Positions 36,255-44,167 of a stretch of 64,000 nucleotides of DNA are shown one piece after another. The first letter of the stretch is position 1. The number at the start of each line of letters is the position of its first letter. This stretch comes from Lacihabitans sp. CS3-21. GTDB lineage: Bacteria; Bacteroidota; Bacteroidia; Cytophagales; Spirosomataceae. The notes beneath the pieces are model-generated. The model worked only from the letters and a program-made list of their open reading frames with translations. It ran no database searches and was not told the DNA's origin. The translations under genes and the position numbers were made by a program. The stretch spans positions 62,001 through 126,000 of the forward strand of contig NZ_RJUD01000004.1 of assembly GCF_024343675.1 (NCBI RefSeq), read 5' to 3'.

Positions 36255-38030
36255 TTATAATCTGGGTGCTGTTGGTTTATTCGGTACATCGAAATTATTC
36301 GCACCTTTTACTTTTACCTTTCTTTTATACACTTTATCATGCCCAGAGGCATAGATTATATCGAAATTCGGTCCGCCAAAGCATAAGTTTGAAACTTGGC
36401 CTTTTGTTTTCGGCAAAGGAAGAATCGCATTGACCCTTCCCAATTGATCCATCACTTGTATTCCGCTCAAACTTGTTACATAAATACGTCCATCTCTATC
36501 ACATTTTATACCATCGCTCCAAGCATTTTCGTCGGTGTCTCTCACGTGAAGCCAACCAAACTTTTGTTTATTTGCCAAAGTGCCATCTGGCAAAATAGAA
36601 TATACCCAAACCCAGTGCGAGGCCGATTCTGTTACATAAAGGAGCGTTTGATCTGGAGAAAAACAAAGTCCATTTGCAAATTTAAGTCCTTCGTCTAAGA
36701 TAACTTTCTCACCATTTGGCCTCAATAATAAAAGTTTACTAGGTTTTTCTCTTCCGTCAGGTTGAGTAATGTAAATATTCCCATTTTTGGCTATCGAAAT
36801 ATCATTTCCAGGTGTATCTTCTGTAAGGGCTTTTATGAATTTACCATCTGCTCCGTATTGGTGAATTTGCTTAGTGGGCGGTTGCGACCACCCACCTGTG
36901 ATTGTCAACATTTGACCATCGGCTGTAAAAGTAGTTCCACTGGCTTTTTTTGCATCGTCAATATAGATTTCTGGTTGGCCTCCGGAGTTTATTTTGTAAG
37001 TTTTTGAATTAGGAATATCTTGAAAATACACCTCTCCTTTCGCATTTACGGCGGTGCCTTCGGTAAAACCGTAGTTTTCGCCAACCAGCTCCCAATTTTC
37101 ATTTTCTATCAGAATATCTTTTAAAAATTGATTTTTAGACGGCCCAGCCTCTATTTTCTTCGGATAATCTCTCCAAAGCCACCTCATGGCATCAGCAAAA
37201 ACAGCAGTTCCATGCTGTCCATTATGACCACCTTCTCCCCAAATATGTTTAACATCGTAACCCGCAAATGTTAAGGCCCTTTCCATGGTTTCGTTGGCTT
37301 TCCACCAGTCACCTGCATATATATTGAGGTCGTTTGAGCCATCTTGGAGAAATATTCTCAGTGGTTTTGGTTCATGTTTTCTTACCAAAATATCGTACCT
37401 ATCTGCTCCTCTCAAGCCCACATAAGTGCCAATAGCACTGAAAACCCTTGAAAATTCCTGTGGTTTTTCCCAGGCTGCGGTAAAAGCACAAACTGCACCG
37501 CTACTTGAGCCACCAATAGCTCTATCATTACCGTCCTTTGAGAGGATAATTGCTCGGCCATTGCTACTTTTTAGTTTTTCAACCTCTGGCAAAACTTCTT
37601 CCAAAAGAAAACGTGCATAATTATCTCCCAAACCATCATATTCGTAACTCCTATTAAATCTATTCAATGCCACGTCTGCATTTTGTGCTCTCACTTGGCC
37701 TGGAGTAACAAAAACACCTATGGTAACAGGAATTTCTTTTTGGTGGATTAAATTATCAAATACAATTGGGGCTTTCCATTGAATTCCATCCTGATTTATA
37801 TAAACACATGCAGGTTTTTTTCCATCGTATTGTGCTGGTATGTAAATACTTACTTCTCTGGTTGTTCCAGGGAATATTTTTGAATTTTCTAAAGTAAATT
37901 TTATAATTTCTCCTTTGGGAACACCGGTTTTTTCTACTGAGGCGGGATCTGTTGGATAATTTTCTGGCGTATTTTGCCCAAATGCTTTTCCGATAAATAG
38001 GAATAACAGAAATGCGACATTACTTTTCAT
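36255..38030 (-). CDS. Secreted fusion: esterase D-like domain plus SMP-30/gluconolactonase propeller
   Basis: A 591-residue exported protein (signal peptide 1-18). Residues about 35-285 are an alpha/beta hydrolase of the enterochelin-esterase/esterase D type, with the nucleophile elbow IGGSSSGAV near 172 and a candidate His in GGHNGQHG near 267. Residues about 300-590 form an SMP-30/gluconolactonase-like six-bladed propeller (NGLCFSPDQTLLYVTES near 445, DGIKCDRDGRIYVTS near 506). The pair would cleave an ester and a lactone, perhaps of a sugar acid; the substrate is an inference. It is monocistronic. Confidence 0.87.
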   Translation of the reverse strand: MKSNVAFLLFLFIGKAFGQNTPENYPTDPASVEKTGVPKGEIIKFTLENSKIFPGTTREVSIYIPAQYDGKKPACVYINQDGIQWKAPIVFDNLIHQKEIPVTIGVFVTPGQVRAQNADVALNRFNRSYEYDGLGDNYARFLLEEVLPEVEKLKSSNGRAIILSKDGNDRAIGGSSSGAVCAFTAAWEKPQEFSRVFSAIGTYVGLRGADRYDILVRKHEPKPLRIFLQDGSNDLNIYAGDWWKANETMERALTFAGYDVKHIWGEGGHNGQHGTAVFADAMRWLWRDYPKKIEAGPSKNQFLKDILIENENWELVGENYGFTEGTAVNAKGEVYFQDIPNSKTYKINSGGQPEIYIDDAKKASGTTFTADGQMLTITGGWSQPPTKQIHQYGADGKFIKALTEDTPGNDISIAKNGNIYITQPDGREKPSKLLLLRPNGEKVILDEGLKFANGLCFSPDQTLLYVTESASHWVWVYSILPDGTLANKQKFGWLHVRDTDENAWSDGIKCDRDGRIYVTSLSGIQVMDQLGRVNAILPLPKTKGQVSNLCFGGPNFDIIYASGHDKVYKRKVKVKGANNFDVPNKPTAPRL

Positions 38031-38187
38031 TTTTTAAGTTTTAAGGTTGAATAATATAGAAATCTATCTCTATGGATGATTTCTTAGACTGCAATTTATC
38101 AATTTCGGAATCAATTATCTATTTCGATGGTAATTTTCTTAAAAGCATGTTTTAGATTTGGTTATTGATTTATAAAATACAAAGATT

Positions 38188-39132
38188 TTGGAAAACAGAA
38201 AAGTAAAAGTAGGCGTAGTGCAAGCAACACCTGCACTATTTGATATTGAGAAAACCGTTGATATTGTCATTTCTTGGATAGAAAAAGGAGCAAACCAAGG
38301 CTGTGAATTGTTACTATTTCCTGAGTCCTTTATCCCATGTTATCCTCGTGGATTGACCTTCGATGCGGTAATTGGAAGGCGTTCTGAAAAAAGCCGTGAA
38401 CAATGGCTTAAATACTGGAACAATAGTATTGAGTTGGATGCTGTAAGCAAATCGGCAAAACATCTTTCAAAAATAAGTGAAGCTATCAAAAAGGCCAATA
38501 TTTTTGTTGCTTTGGGGGTAACCGAAAAAGAATCACTTGGAGGCTCATTACATTGCTCTCTTTTGTATTATGGGAAAGATGGAAAATTGCTTGGAAAACA
38601 TAGAAAACTAAAGCCAACTGGCTTAGAAAGGTATATTTGGACTGAAAGTGATGGAAGTACGCTGACAACTTTAGATACAGAAATCGGCAAAATCGGTGGA
38701 CTAATTTGTTGGGAAAACTATATGCCATTGGCTAGAATGGCCATGTACAATAAAGGCGTGGAGATTTATCTCGCTCCTACTGCTGACAGTCGAGAATCTT
38801 GGCAATCTACCATGCAGCATATTGCTTTAGAAGGGAGATGCTATGTTTTGGCGGCCAATCAAATTGTTAGAAAATCTGATTATCCTGCTGCATTTGAAGA
38901 AGATTTGGCCAATGAACCCGAAATAATGTGTGCCGGCGGAAGTGTGATTTTGTCACCACTGGGCGAAGTTTTGGCAGGCCCGCTTTGGAACCAAGAAGGT
39001 ATACTAACAGCAGAATTAGACTTTTCAATTTTGGCAAAAAGTAAATTAGACTTTGATGTAATAGGACATTACTCTAGAAATGATGTCTTTAATTTTAGCG
39101 TCAATAAGCAACCTGAAACTTTGAAAATTTAA
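38188..39132 (+). CDS. Nitrilase / C-N hydrolase
   Basis: A 314-residue carbon-nitrogen hydrolase. The catalytic triad is visible: Glu in LLLFPESF near 47, Lys in HRKLKPTG near 130, and Cys in GGLICWENY near 166. Residues YPRG and RYIWTESDGS near 145 place it with true nitrilases, which turn nitriles into acids and ammonia, rather than amidases. The start is TTG at 38188; a stop lies upstream in frame and no ATG fits. It is monocistronic or followed by the M42 peptidase 95 bases on. Confidence 0.88.
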   Translation: MENRKVKVGVVQATPALFDIEKTVDIVISWIEKGANQGCELLLFPESFIPCYPRGLTFDAVIGRRSEKSREQWLKYWNNSIELDAVSKSAKHLSKISEAIKKANIFVALGVTEKESLGGSLHCSLLYYGKDGKLLGKHRKLKPTGLERYIWTESDGSTLTTLDTEIGKIGGLICWENYMPLARMAMYNKGVEIYLAPTADSRESWQSTMQHIALEGRCYVLAANQIVRKSDYPAAFEEDLANEPEIMCAGGSVILSPLGEVLAGPLWNQEGILTAELDFSILAKSKLDFDVIGHYSRNDVFNFSVNKQPETLKI

Positions 39133-39198
39133 AGGCGTATTTAATCAATTTTTAAACAAAATATTTAAGGTTTTCTCTTTCTTCAAAAATAAGCTTAC

Positions 39199-39206
39199 TA
39201 TTTTTG
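39199..39206 (+). promoter_or_regulatory. -7 box of the M42 peptidase gene
   Basis: TATTTTTG matches TAnnTTTG and ends 20 bases before the ATG. Confidence 0.45.
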
Positions 39207-39226
39207 CTATGAACAAATTCTTATAA

Positions 39227-40297
39227 ATGAAAAATAATATAAAATTTCTTTACGAATACCTCAACAACGCCTCTCCTACTGGTTTTGAGTCCACGGGCCA
39301 GCAAATTTGGTTGGATTATATAAAACCTTATATCGATGAAAATATCGTGGATGTGTATGGAACAGCCGTTGGAGTAGTTAATCCTGGCAAGGAATACAAA
39401 GTTGTTATCGAAGCCCATTCGGATGAAATTTCGTGGTTTGTAAACTACATAACTGACTCAGGCTATATTTATGTCAGACGCAATGGAGGCTCTGACCATC
39501 AGATTGCTCCTTCCATGCGTGTAAACTTGCATACACGCAAGAATGGCATTGTGAAAGGGATTTTCGGTTGGCCCGCAATACATGTGCGTGATTCTGCCAA
39601 AGAAGAAACGCCAAGCTTGAAAAATATTTTTATTGATGTAGGTGCTTCTACTAAAGCTGAGGTAGAATCCATGGGAATTCATGTAGGTACAGTGGCCACA
39701 TTTGAAGATGGGCTTATGGAATTGAACGAGAAATTCTACGTAGGCAGAGCTTTGGACAATAGAATTGGTGGTTATATAATAGCCGAGGTGGCCAGAAAAC
39801 TAAAAGAAAACAAGGTAGAATTGCCTTATACGCTTTATGTAGTAAATGCAGTTCAGGAAGAAATAGGTTTGCGTGGCTCAGAAATGATTTCGAGAAGATT
39901 AAAGCCTGATGTTGCGGTAGTTATAGATGTAACTCACGACACGCAATCACCGATGTATGACAAGAAAAAAGATGGCGACATAGCTTGTGGAAAAGGCCCG
40001 ACGCTTTCTTATGGTCCGGCTGTTCAGAATAATCTATTGAATATGATTATGGACTTGGCCGAAGAAAAGAATATTCCTTTCCAAAGAGCTGCGGTAAGTC
40101 GTTCAACGGGCACAGACACAGATTCATTTGCTTATTCGGCAGAAGGTGTTGCATCAGCTTTGATATCTTTACCGCAGAAATATATGCATACCACTGTTGA
40201 AATGGTACACAAAGACGATGTTCAAGCTTGTATTGATTTATATTATGAGTTTTTACTGAACTTGAGAGCCGGAACAGATTTTAGGTATTTATCCTAA
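39227..40297 (+). CDS. M42-family metallo-aminopeptidase
   Basis: A 356-residue cytoplasmic peptidase of the M42 family (glutamyl aminopeptidase/endoglucanase M type), likely a tetrahedral dodecamer. The two-metal site is visible: His64 and Asp66 (EAHSDE), Asp near 177 (ALDNRIGG), the Glu pair near 212 (QEEIGLRG), Asp in VIDVTHD near 235 and the late His in MHTTVE near 325. It trims peptides from the N-terminus. It ends at a clear terminator. Confidence 0.93.
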   Translation: MKNNIKFLYEYLNNASPTGFESTGQQIWLDYIKPYIDENIVDVYGTAVGVVNPGKEYKVVIEAHSDEISWFVNYITDSGYIYVRRNGGSDHQIAPSMRVNLHTRKNGIVKGIFGWPAIHVRDSAKEETPSLKNIFIDVGASTKAEVESMGIHVGTVATFEDGLMELNEKFYVGRALDNRIGGYIIAEVARKLKENKVELPYTLYVVNAVQEEIGLRGSEMISRRLKPDVAVVIDVTHDTQSPMYDKKKDGDIACGKGPTLSYGPAVQNNLLNMIMDLAEEKNIPFQRAAVSRSTGTDTDSFAYSAEGVASALISLPQKYMHTTVEMVHKDDVQACIDLYYEFLLNLRAGTDFRYLS

Positions 40298-40338
40298 TTC
40301 TTGAGCCAATTAAAAGAAGTTTTTTCAAATACCAGAAG

Positions 40339-40369
40339 ATACCTACTTTTCACAGTAGGTATTTTTTTT
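40339..40369 (+). terminator. Intrinsic terminator of the M42 peptidase gene
   Basis: The 9-bp stem ATACCTACT/AGTAGGTAT (40339-40347 with 40354-40362) has a 6-base loop and is followed by seven T. Confidence 0.88.
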
Positions 40370-40518
40370 ACCTGTTTATACTATTTTTCAAATAAAAGTC
40401 AATCCCTGATAAATTTACTTTTTATGGATAGGTTTTAGTGTAACCGAAGACAATTTTCCAGGATGTATTATGTTACTTTTTTAATAATTCTAGTCTTATT
40501 TGAAAAAAAGAAATAATT

Positions 40519-41322
40519 TTGGAAAAATACATCGAACAATTCACACAAGTAGCAATTACTTATGCACCGCGTTTTATCTTAGCAGTCATTACACTTCTTT
40601 TTGGATTTTGGTTGGCCAATAAAATAAACAATATTTTAAAAAACATCCTGAACAGAAAGCATGTTGAGCCTACAATAATTCCTTTTCTAGGTTCAATAGT
40701 CGCCACCCTTTTAAAAATTTTGGTGGTGATAAGTGTGGCTGGAATGTTTGGTGTAGAAACTACTTCTTTTGTGGCCTTGATAGGTGGTGCTGGTTTGGCA
40801 GTTGGCTTGGCTCTTCAGGGAAGCTTGGGTCACTTTGCGAGTGGAGTGTTGATATTGGTTTTCAAGCCCTATAAACAAGGCGATTTAGTGACTATAAATA
40901 GTTTTACAGGCATGGTAGAAGAAATACAAATATTCAATACTATTCTAAAAACACTTGATAATAAGAAAATAATCATTCCAAATGGTTCTATTACTACTGG
41001 ACCAATTACGAACATTTCCGGACAAGAAACCATTAGAGTAGACATGCAATACAATGTCTCGGGCGAAGAAGACATAGATAAAGTCAGAAAAGTGGTTCAA
41101 CAAGTATCAGATTCTTGTCCATTAATTTTAAATGATCCCAAAATTGATATTTTAGTAAATTCCCAAGAGATTGGAATTACAAAATTTGATGTGAGACCTT
41201 GGTGCAAATCTGAGCATTATTGGGATGTCTATTATTTCATGCAAGAAAATATCAAAAGACAATTTGTGAGTCAAAATGTAAAAGGTCCAAAACCAGCCAT
41301 GGACATTGTCATAGGAAAATGA
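40519..41322 (+). CDS. mscS: Small-conductance mechanosensitive channel (MscS)
   Basis: A 267-residue inner-membrane channel that opens on osmotic downshock. There are three N-terminal transmembrane helices (about 15-35, 58-80, 83-110). The pore helix GGAGLAVGLALQGSLGHFASG is read here in two parts (GGAGLAVGLALQ then GSLGHFASG), and VFKPYKQGD leads into the cytoplasmic vestibule. It begins with TTG at 40519; no ATG precedes TM1. That TTG lies within TAATTTTG, a perfect -7 box, so either the box is chance or the message is unusual. Confidence 0.93.
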   Translation: MEKYIEQFTQVAITYAPRFILAVITLLFGFWLANKINNILKNILNRKHVEPTIIPFLGSIVATLLKILVVISVAGMFGVETTSFVALIGGAGLAVGLALQGSLGHFASGVLILVFKPYKQGDLVTINSFTGMVEEIQIFNTILKTLDNKKIIIPNGSITTGPITNISGQETIRVDMQYNVSGEEDIDKVRKVVQQVSDSCPLILNDPKIDILVNSQEIGITKFDVRPWCKSEHYWDVYYFMQENIKRQFVSQNVKGPKPAMDIVIGK

Positions 41323-41331
41323 TAACACTTA

Positions 41332-41371
41332 AGTAGTTCGAGAGAAAATATTTCGAACTACTAAGTTTTTT
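41332..41371. terminator. Terminator between convergent mscS and the dehydrogenase gene
   Basis: The 10-bp stem AGTAGTTCGA/TCGAACTACT (41332-41341 with 41353-41362) has an 11-base loop and is followed by AAGTTTTTTCTT on the plus strand. Confidence 0.85.
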
Positions 41372-41372
41372 C

Positions 41373-43049
41373 TTACTCACAACCCACCACCTTGTAAATT
41401 CTCCCATCCGTTTTGGTGTAAACGTAAATTTCTCCATTTGCCCCTTGCCCAAACCTCAGGTCAGTTTTATTGTTTTGACAGATGTTTCTGAAATTGTCAA
41501 TTTTCCCATCAATTTCTAAAGTAAATTCTTGAATATTAGTTATTTGACCGAGACTCAAATCTTTGTTTTCCACAAATAAAACCTTACCGTTTACAATATC
41601 GCCAAATATATATTTTCCTTTCAGCGTCGGGATTTCTTTTTCATTATATACATACCCAGCGGAAACGGCATATCCTTCATCATGGTCATATTGTGCTGAT
41701 GGCCAAGTGTAAGATTTTGTATTCCCTTTTAAATCAAATACTTGCCTCATGTTCGCATCAGGTTTTATTATGAAGGTACCTTCACGATATGGCCAACCAT
41801 AATCCAATCCTTTTTGTCCTATATTTAGCTCTTCTACATTGGTATGACCAATATCAGAGATGATCATTTTACCATCTGGCGTCCAATAAATGCGGTTTGG
41901 ATTTCTGAAGCCACGACAATAAACCTCTCCAGCAAATCTTTTATCAGTTTTGAAAGGATTGGTTTCTGGTATTCCATATTTCCCATTTTTAGAATTATTC
42001 CCACTTGGGTTTATTCTAAGTACAGAACTCCAAAGGTTTTTTGGATTTTCACAAATAAACGGATAACCACTTTCAGAAGATCCACCATCACCAATACCAA
42101 TGTAAAGCAATCCATAATCTTCGTCAGAAGGCTTAGCATACGGATTGAAAGTAATTTCTTGCATTCCATGTATTTGAGAAACCATATCGATTCTGAAAAG
42201 TTCTCGTCTTGTTCCTTCAAAAGTTTCAGATGCAGGATTATTCGTTTTCCATTCTGTTAGCACCCACTGAAGTGTTATTTTTATACTATCTGCATAATTA
42301 AAGTCTGGTTTTTTCGAATTCGCCTTTTCTGAATGAGCCGTATAAAAAAGTCCATTTTTTAGAAAATCTGGATGAAAGGCAAAAGAACCTAAACCAGTGG
42401 CCAAGCCTGGAACATGAATGTATTCAGGTACCATTTTCTTGAAATCAAGATAGGGTTTAAGCTCTTTTTCATTAAAATGATAAACTATTCCTCTCAAATC
42501 AGATAAAAAGACTTTCTTAGATGTATCATTTAGTACAACCATTGTGTTTATTCTTGCCAAAGGAATTTTATCACTTGTCGCTGGAGCTGTATAGAGATAT
42601 TTTAACCTTAAAGTAAGTTCCGACTTTTTGATGGATTCAGGAATCGGATTAATAAGACCATCTGGTGAAATAGCTCTTTTAGGATCTGGTTTTGACTGAC
42701 GGCTATTAATAAATGCCAAAATGTCTTCTACTTCGTTCTTCTTTAGATGAGCAAAAGCAGGCATGGCAATAACTCTCTTATCGAAATTCAGCTCCTCAGC
42801 CATCGTTTTTTGTGGATTTTTGAGATAACTAATCAGCCAGTTCTTTTCTCGTTTCATAATGATTTGAGAAAGCTGAGGGCCAATACCATTCTGAGTAAAA
42901 TTATGACAAGCGGCACATTGTACTTCAAAAATTTCTTTGCCCGTTTGAATACTTTTTGTGTCTAAATTATACTTGGTTTGCGAAAAAGAAATACGGCTTA
43001 AAATACAGAAAAGGACTATAAAAACAGTTTTCAGAAGTTTCGTTGACAT
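41373..43049 (-). CDS. Secreted cytochrome c / PQQ-type sugar dehydrogenase fusion
   Basis: From the ATG at 43049 this encodes 558 residues with a signal peptide (1-24). The open frame runs on to 43307 but that part lies across the tmRNA gene and is not protein-like. Residues about 35-110 are a class I cytochrome c (heme site CAACH near 49, axial Met in VIAMPAFAHL near 90). The rest is a glucose/sorbosone dehydrogenase propeller (YCRGFRNPNRIYWTPDGK near 375, DYGWPYREG near 415). It would oxidise a sugar and pass electrons to its own heme. Confidence 0.9.
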   Translation of the reverse strand: MSTKLLKTVFIVLFCILSRISFSQTKYNLDTKSIQTGKEIFEVQCAACHNFTQNGIGPQLSQIIMKREKNWLISYLKNPQKTMAEELNFDKRVIAMPAFAHLKKNEVEDILAFINSRQSKPDPKRAISPDGLINPIPESIKKSELTLRLKYLYTAPATSDKIPLARINTMVVLNDTSKKVFLSDLRGIVYHFNEKELKPYLDFKKMVPEYIHVPGLATGLGSFAFHPDFLKNGLFYTAHSEKANSKKPDFNYADSIKITLQWVLTEWKTNNPASETFEGTRRELFRIDMVSQIHGMQEITFNPYAKPSDEDYGLLYIGIGDGGSSESGYPFICENPKNLWSSVLRINPSGNNSKNGKYGIPETNPFKTDKRFAGEVYCRGFRNPNRIYWTPDGKMIISDIGHTNVEELNIGQKGLDYGWPYREGTFIIKPDANMRQVFDLKGNTKSYTWPSAQYDHDEGYAVSAGYVYNEKEIPTLKGKYIFGDIVNGKVLFVENKDLSLGQITNIQEFTLEIDGKIDNFRNICQNNKTDLRFGQGANGEIYVYTKTDGRIYKVVGCE

Positions 43050-43135
43050 TTTAATCTTAAGGTTGAATATTTTTCGAAAAATACAGATTTTTTCTGAGAA
43101 CGCATTTCTTTTTATGAATATTGAACCATTTGACC

Positions 43136-43143
43136 TAGATTTG
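43136..43143 (+). promoter_or_regulatory. -7 box of ssrA
   Basis: TAGATTTG fits TAnnTTTG and ends 17 bases before the mature tmRNA 5' end. A -33-like TTTA lies 21 bases upstream. Confidence 0.55.
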
Positions 43144-43160
43144 CATTCTGATATAGCAAT

Positions 43161-43535
43161 GGGGGCGACCGGTTTTGACGGCATGATGCCATTGCGAGTA
43201 TAAGCATGTATGGAGTTGGTGGAAGGTCTCCATTCAAAAAATCTACCGAACAATATCTGGCAATACATCGTATGCCATGGCTGCTTAATTTCGGAGTAAA
43301 TTAGCATTCGCCATCGTTCCTCTTTTGCTAACCTCTGTTGCGGGAGATTCAGGAGCGTCGAAAATAGAGAGGCGTTTTAGTGCGGACTTCTGACGCTAAA
43401 ATAGTAAACGAGAAGATAAGGATTGGGTTAGGTACGTCGGACGGCTTCCCAATTTCGAAAATTAAGAACGAATAAACATGTAGAAGGCTCGACAGTAGCC
43501 GTGTTCGGACCAGGGTTCGAATCCCTGCGTCTCCA
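43161..43535 (+). ncRNA. ssrA: tmRNA (transfer-messenger RNA)
   Basis: A 375-base one-piece tmRNA. The 5' GGGGGCG pairs with 3' CGTCTCC to close the acceptor stem, with A as discriminator and no encoded CCA. GGTTCGAATCC near the 3' end is the T arm. The tag reading frame at 43259-43288 gives GNTSYAMAA then TAA, matching the YAMAA or YALAA ends of Bacteroidota tags. tmRNA rescues stalled ribosomes with SmpB. Its 3' end is also the apparent attachment site of the island that follows. Confidence 0.95.
43259..43288 (+). other. tmRNA proteolysis-tag reading frame
   Basis: Ten codons encode GNTSYAMAA followed by TAA, added after the tRNA-borne alanine. The hydrophobic AA end is the signal for ClpXP-type degradation. 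Confidence 0.85.
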
Positions 43536-43536
43536 C
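43524..43536 (+). other. Left attachment-site copy (attL-like) at the tmRNA 3' end
   Basis: CCTGCGTCTCCAC covers the last 12 bases of the tmRNA plus one. The same 13 bases in the same orientation recur at 56574-56586. Confidence 0.7.
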
Positions 43537-43542
43537 TTTTTT

Positions 43543-43585
43543 AAACCGTAACTATTTAATTAATAAACAGTTACGGTTTTTTATT
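43543..43585 (+). terminator. Terminator directly after tmRNA (island side)
   Basis: The 11-bp stem AAACCGTAACT/AGTTACGGTTT (43543-43553 with 43569-43579) has a 15-base loop and a following T run. Confidence 0.85.
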
Positions 43586-44167
43586 TGAATTTTAGTCCAC
43601 ACTTAGCCCACATTTTATGCAGAATTTCATAACTGAATGGTTATTAATTATTCAGAGAATAAAAACATCTTATGTACCAACCATTGGCTAAAAGTATATC
43701 ACTTTACTAACTTACCATCTCAAGCATTTCGTTCAGCTTAGTAGTAAATCGCCTCGAAAGCTTCTGCTTCTTATTTTTTTAAACTCGATCTTGGTCTTGT
43801 ATCGCCAACTTTTCTTTTTGTTGACCTATGTCAGTAATAAGCTTATCTACAGTACTATTCAATATTTTGGGCCTTGGGTTAGGTGCCTCAATGGGTATCT
43901 AATCATTCATTATGAAGCTTCGCCTTATAGGACCTCAACAATTTTAACATTAGCGGTATTGTCAATGATGGGGATTTGAGAATTCATTCCGAAGCAGAAT
44001 ACAAGTGCCAGTATAAATATTTACTTCAAAAAGGAATCGATATGAGTATCGACCCCTCTTAGAAGTCCTATAACTGTATTCTAAAAACAAGTTAATCAAT
44101 TTTCGAAACCTTTTCAATGAAGAGAAAGTTAAGACATTTTGACTAAGCTGAGCTCTAGTATATTCTA
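43586..44167. pseudogene. Gene-free stretch with decayed coding fragments
   Basis: No intact gene is seen between the tmRNA terminator and the GH32 gene. On the minus strand 43779-43898 is open for 39 codons with coding-like composition (VDKLITDIGQQKEKL). A KKQKLSRRFTTKLNEML stretch follows in a shifted frame down to about 43715. On the plus strand, about 43930-44060 reads NISGIVNDGDLRIHSEAEY and on to a stop. These look like remnants of genes, perhaps of the island's integration or transposition functions, but no family can be named. Confidence 0.35.

Noticed and set aside
43050-43307. N-terminal extension of the cytochrome c/dehydrogenase frame
   Set aside because: It runs antisense through the tmRNA gene, contains no signal peptide, and the ATG at 43049 starts a normal one.
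43600-43625. Short TCCACACTTAGCCCACA-like direct repeats after the tmRNA as integrase arm sites
   Set aside because: The similarity is only a few bases and no integrase is present to support it.
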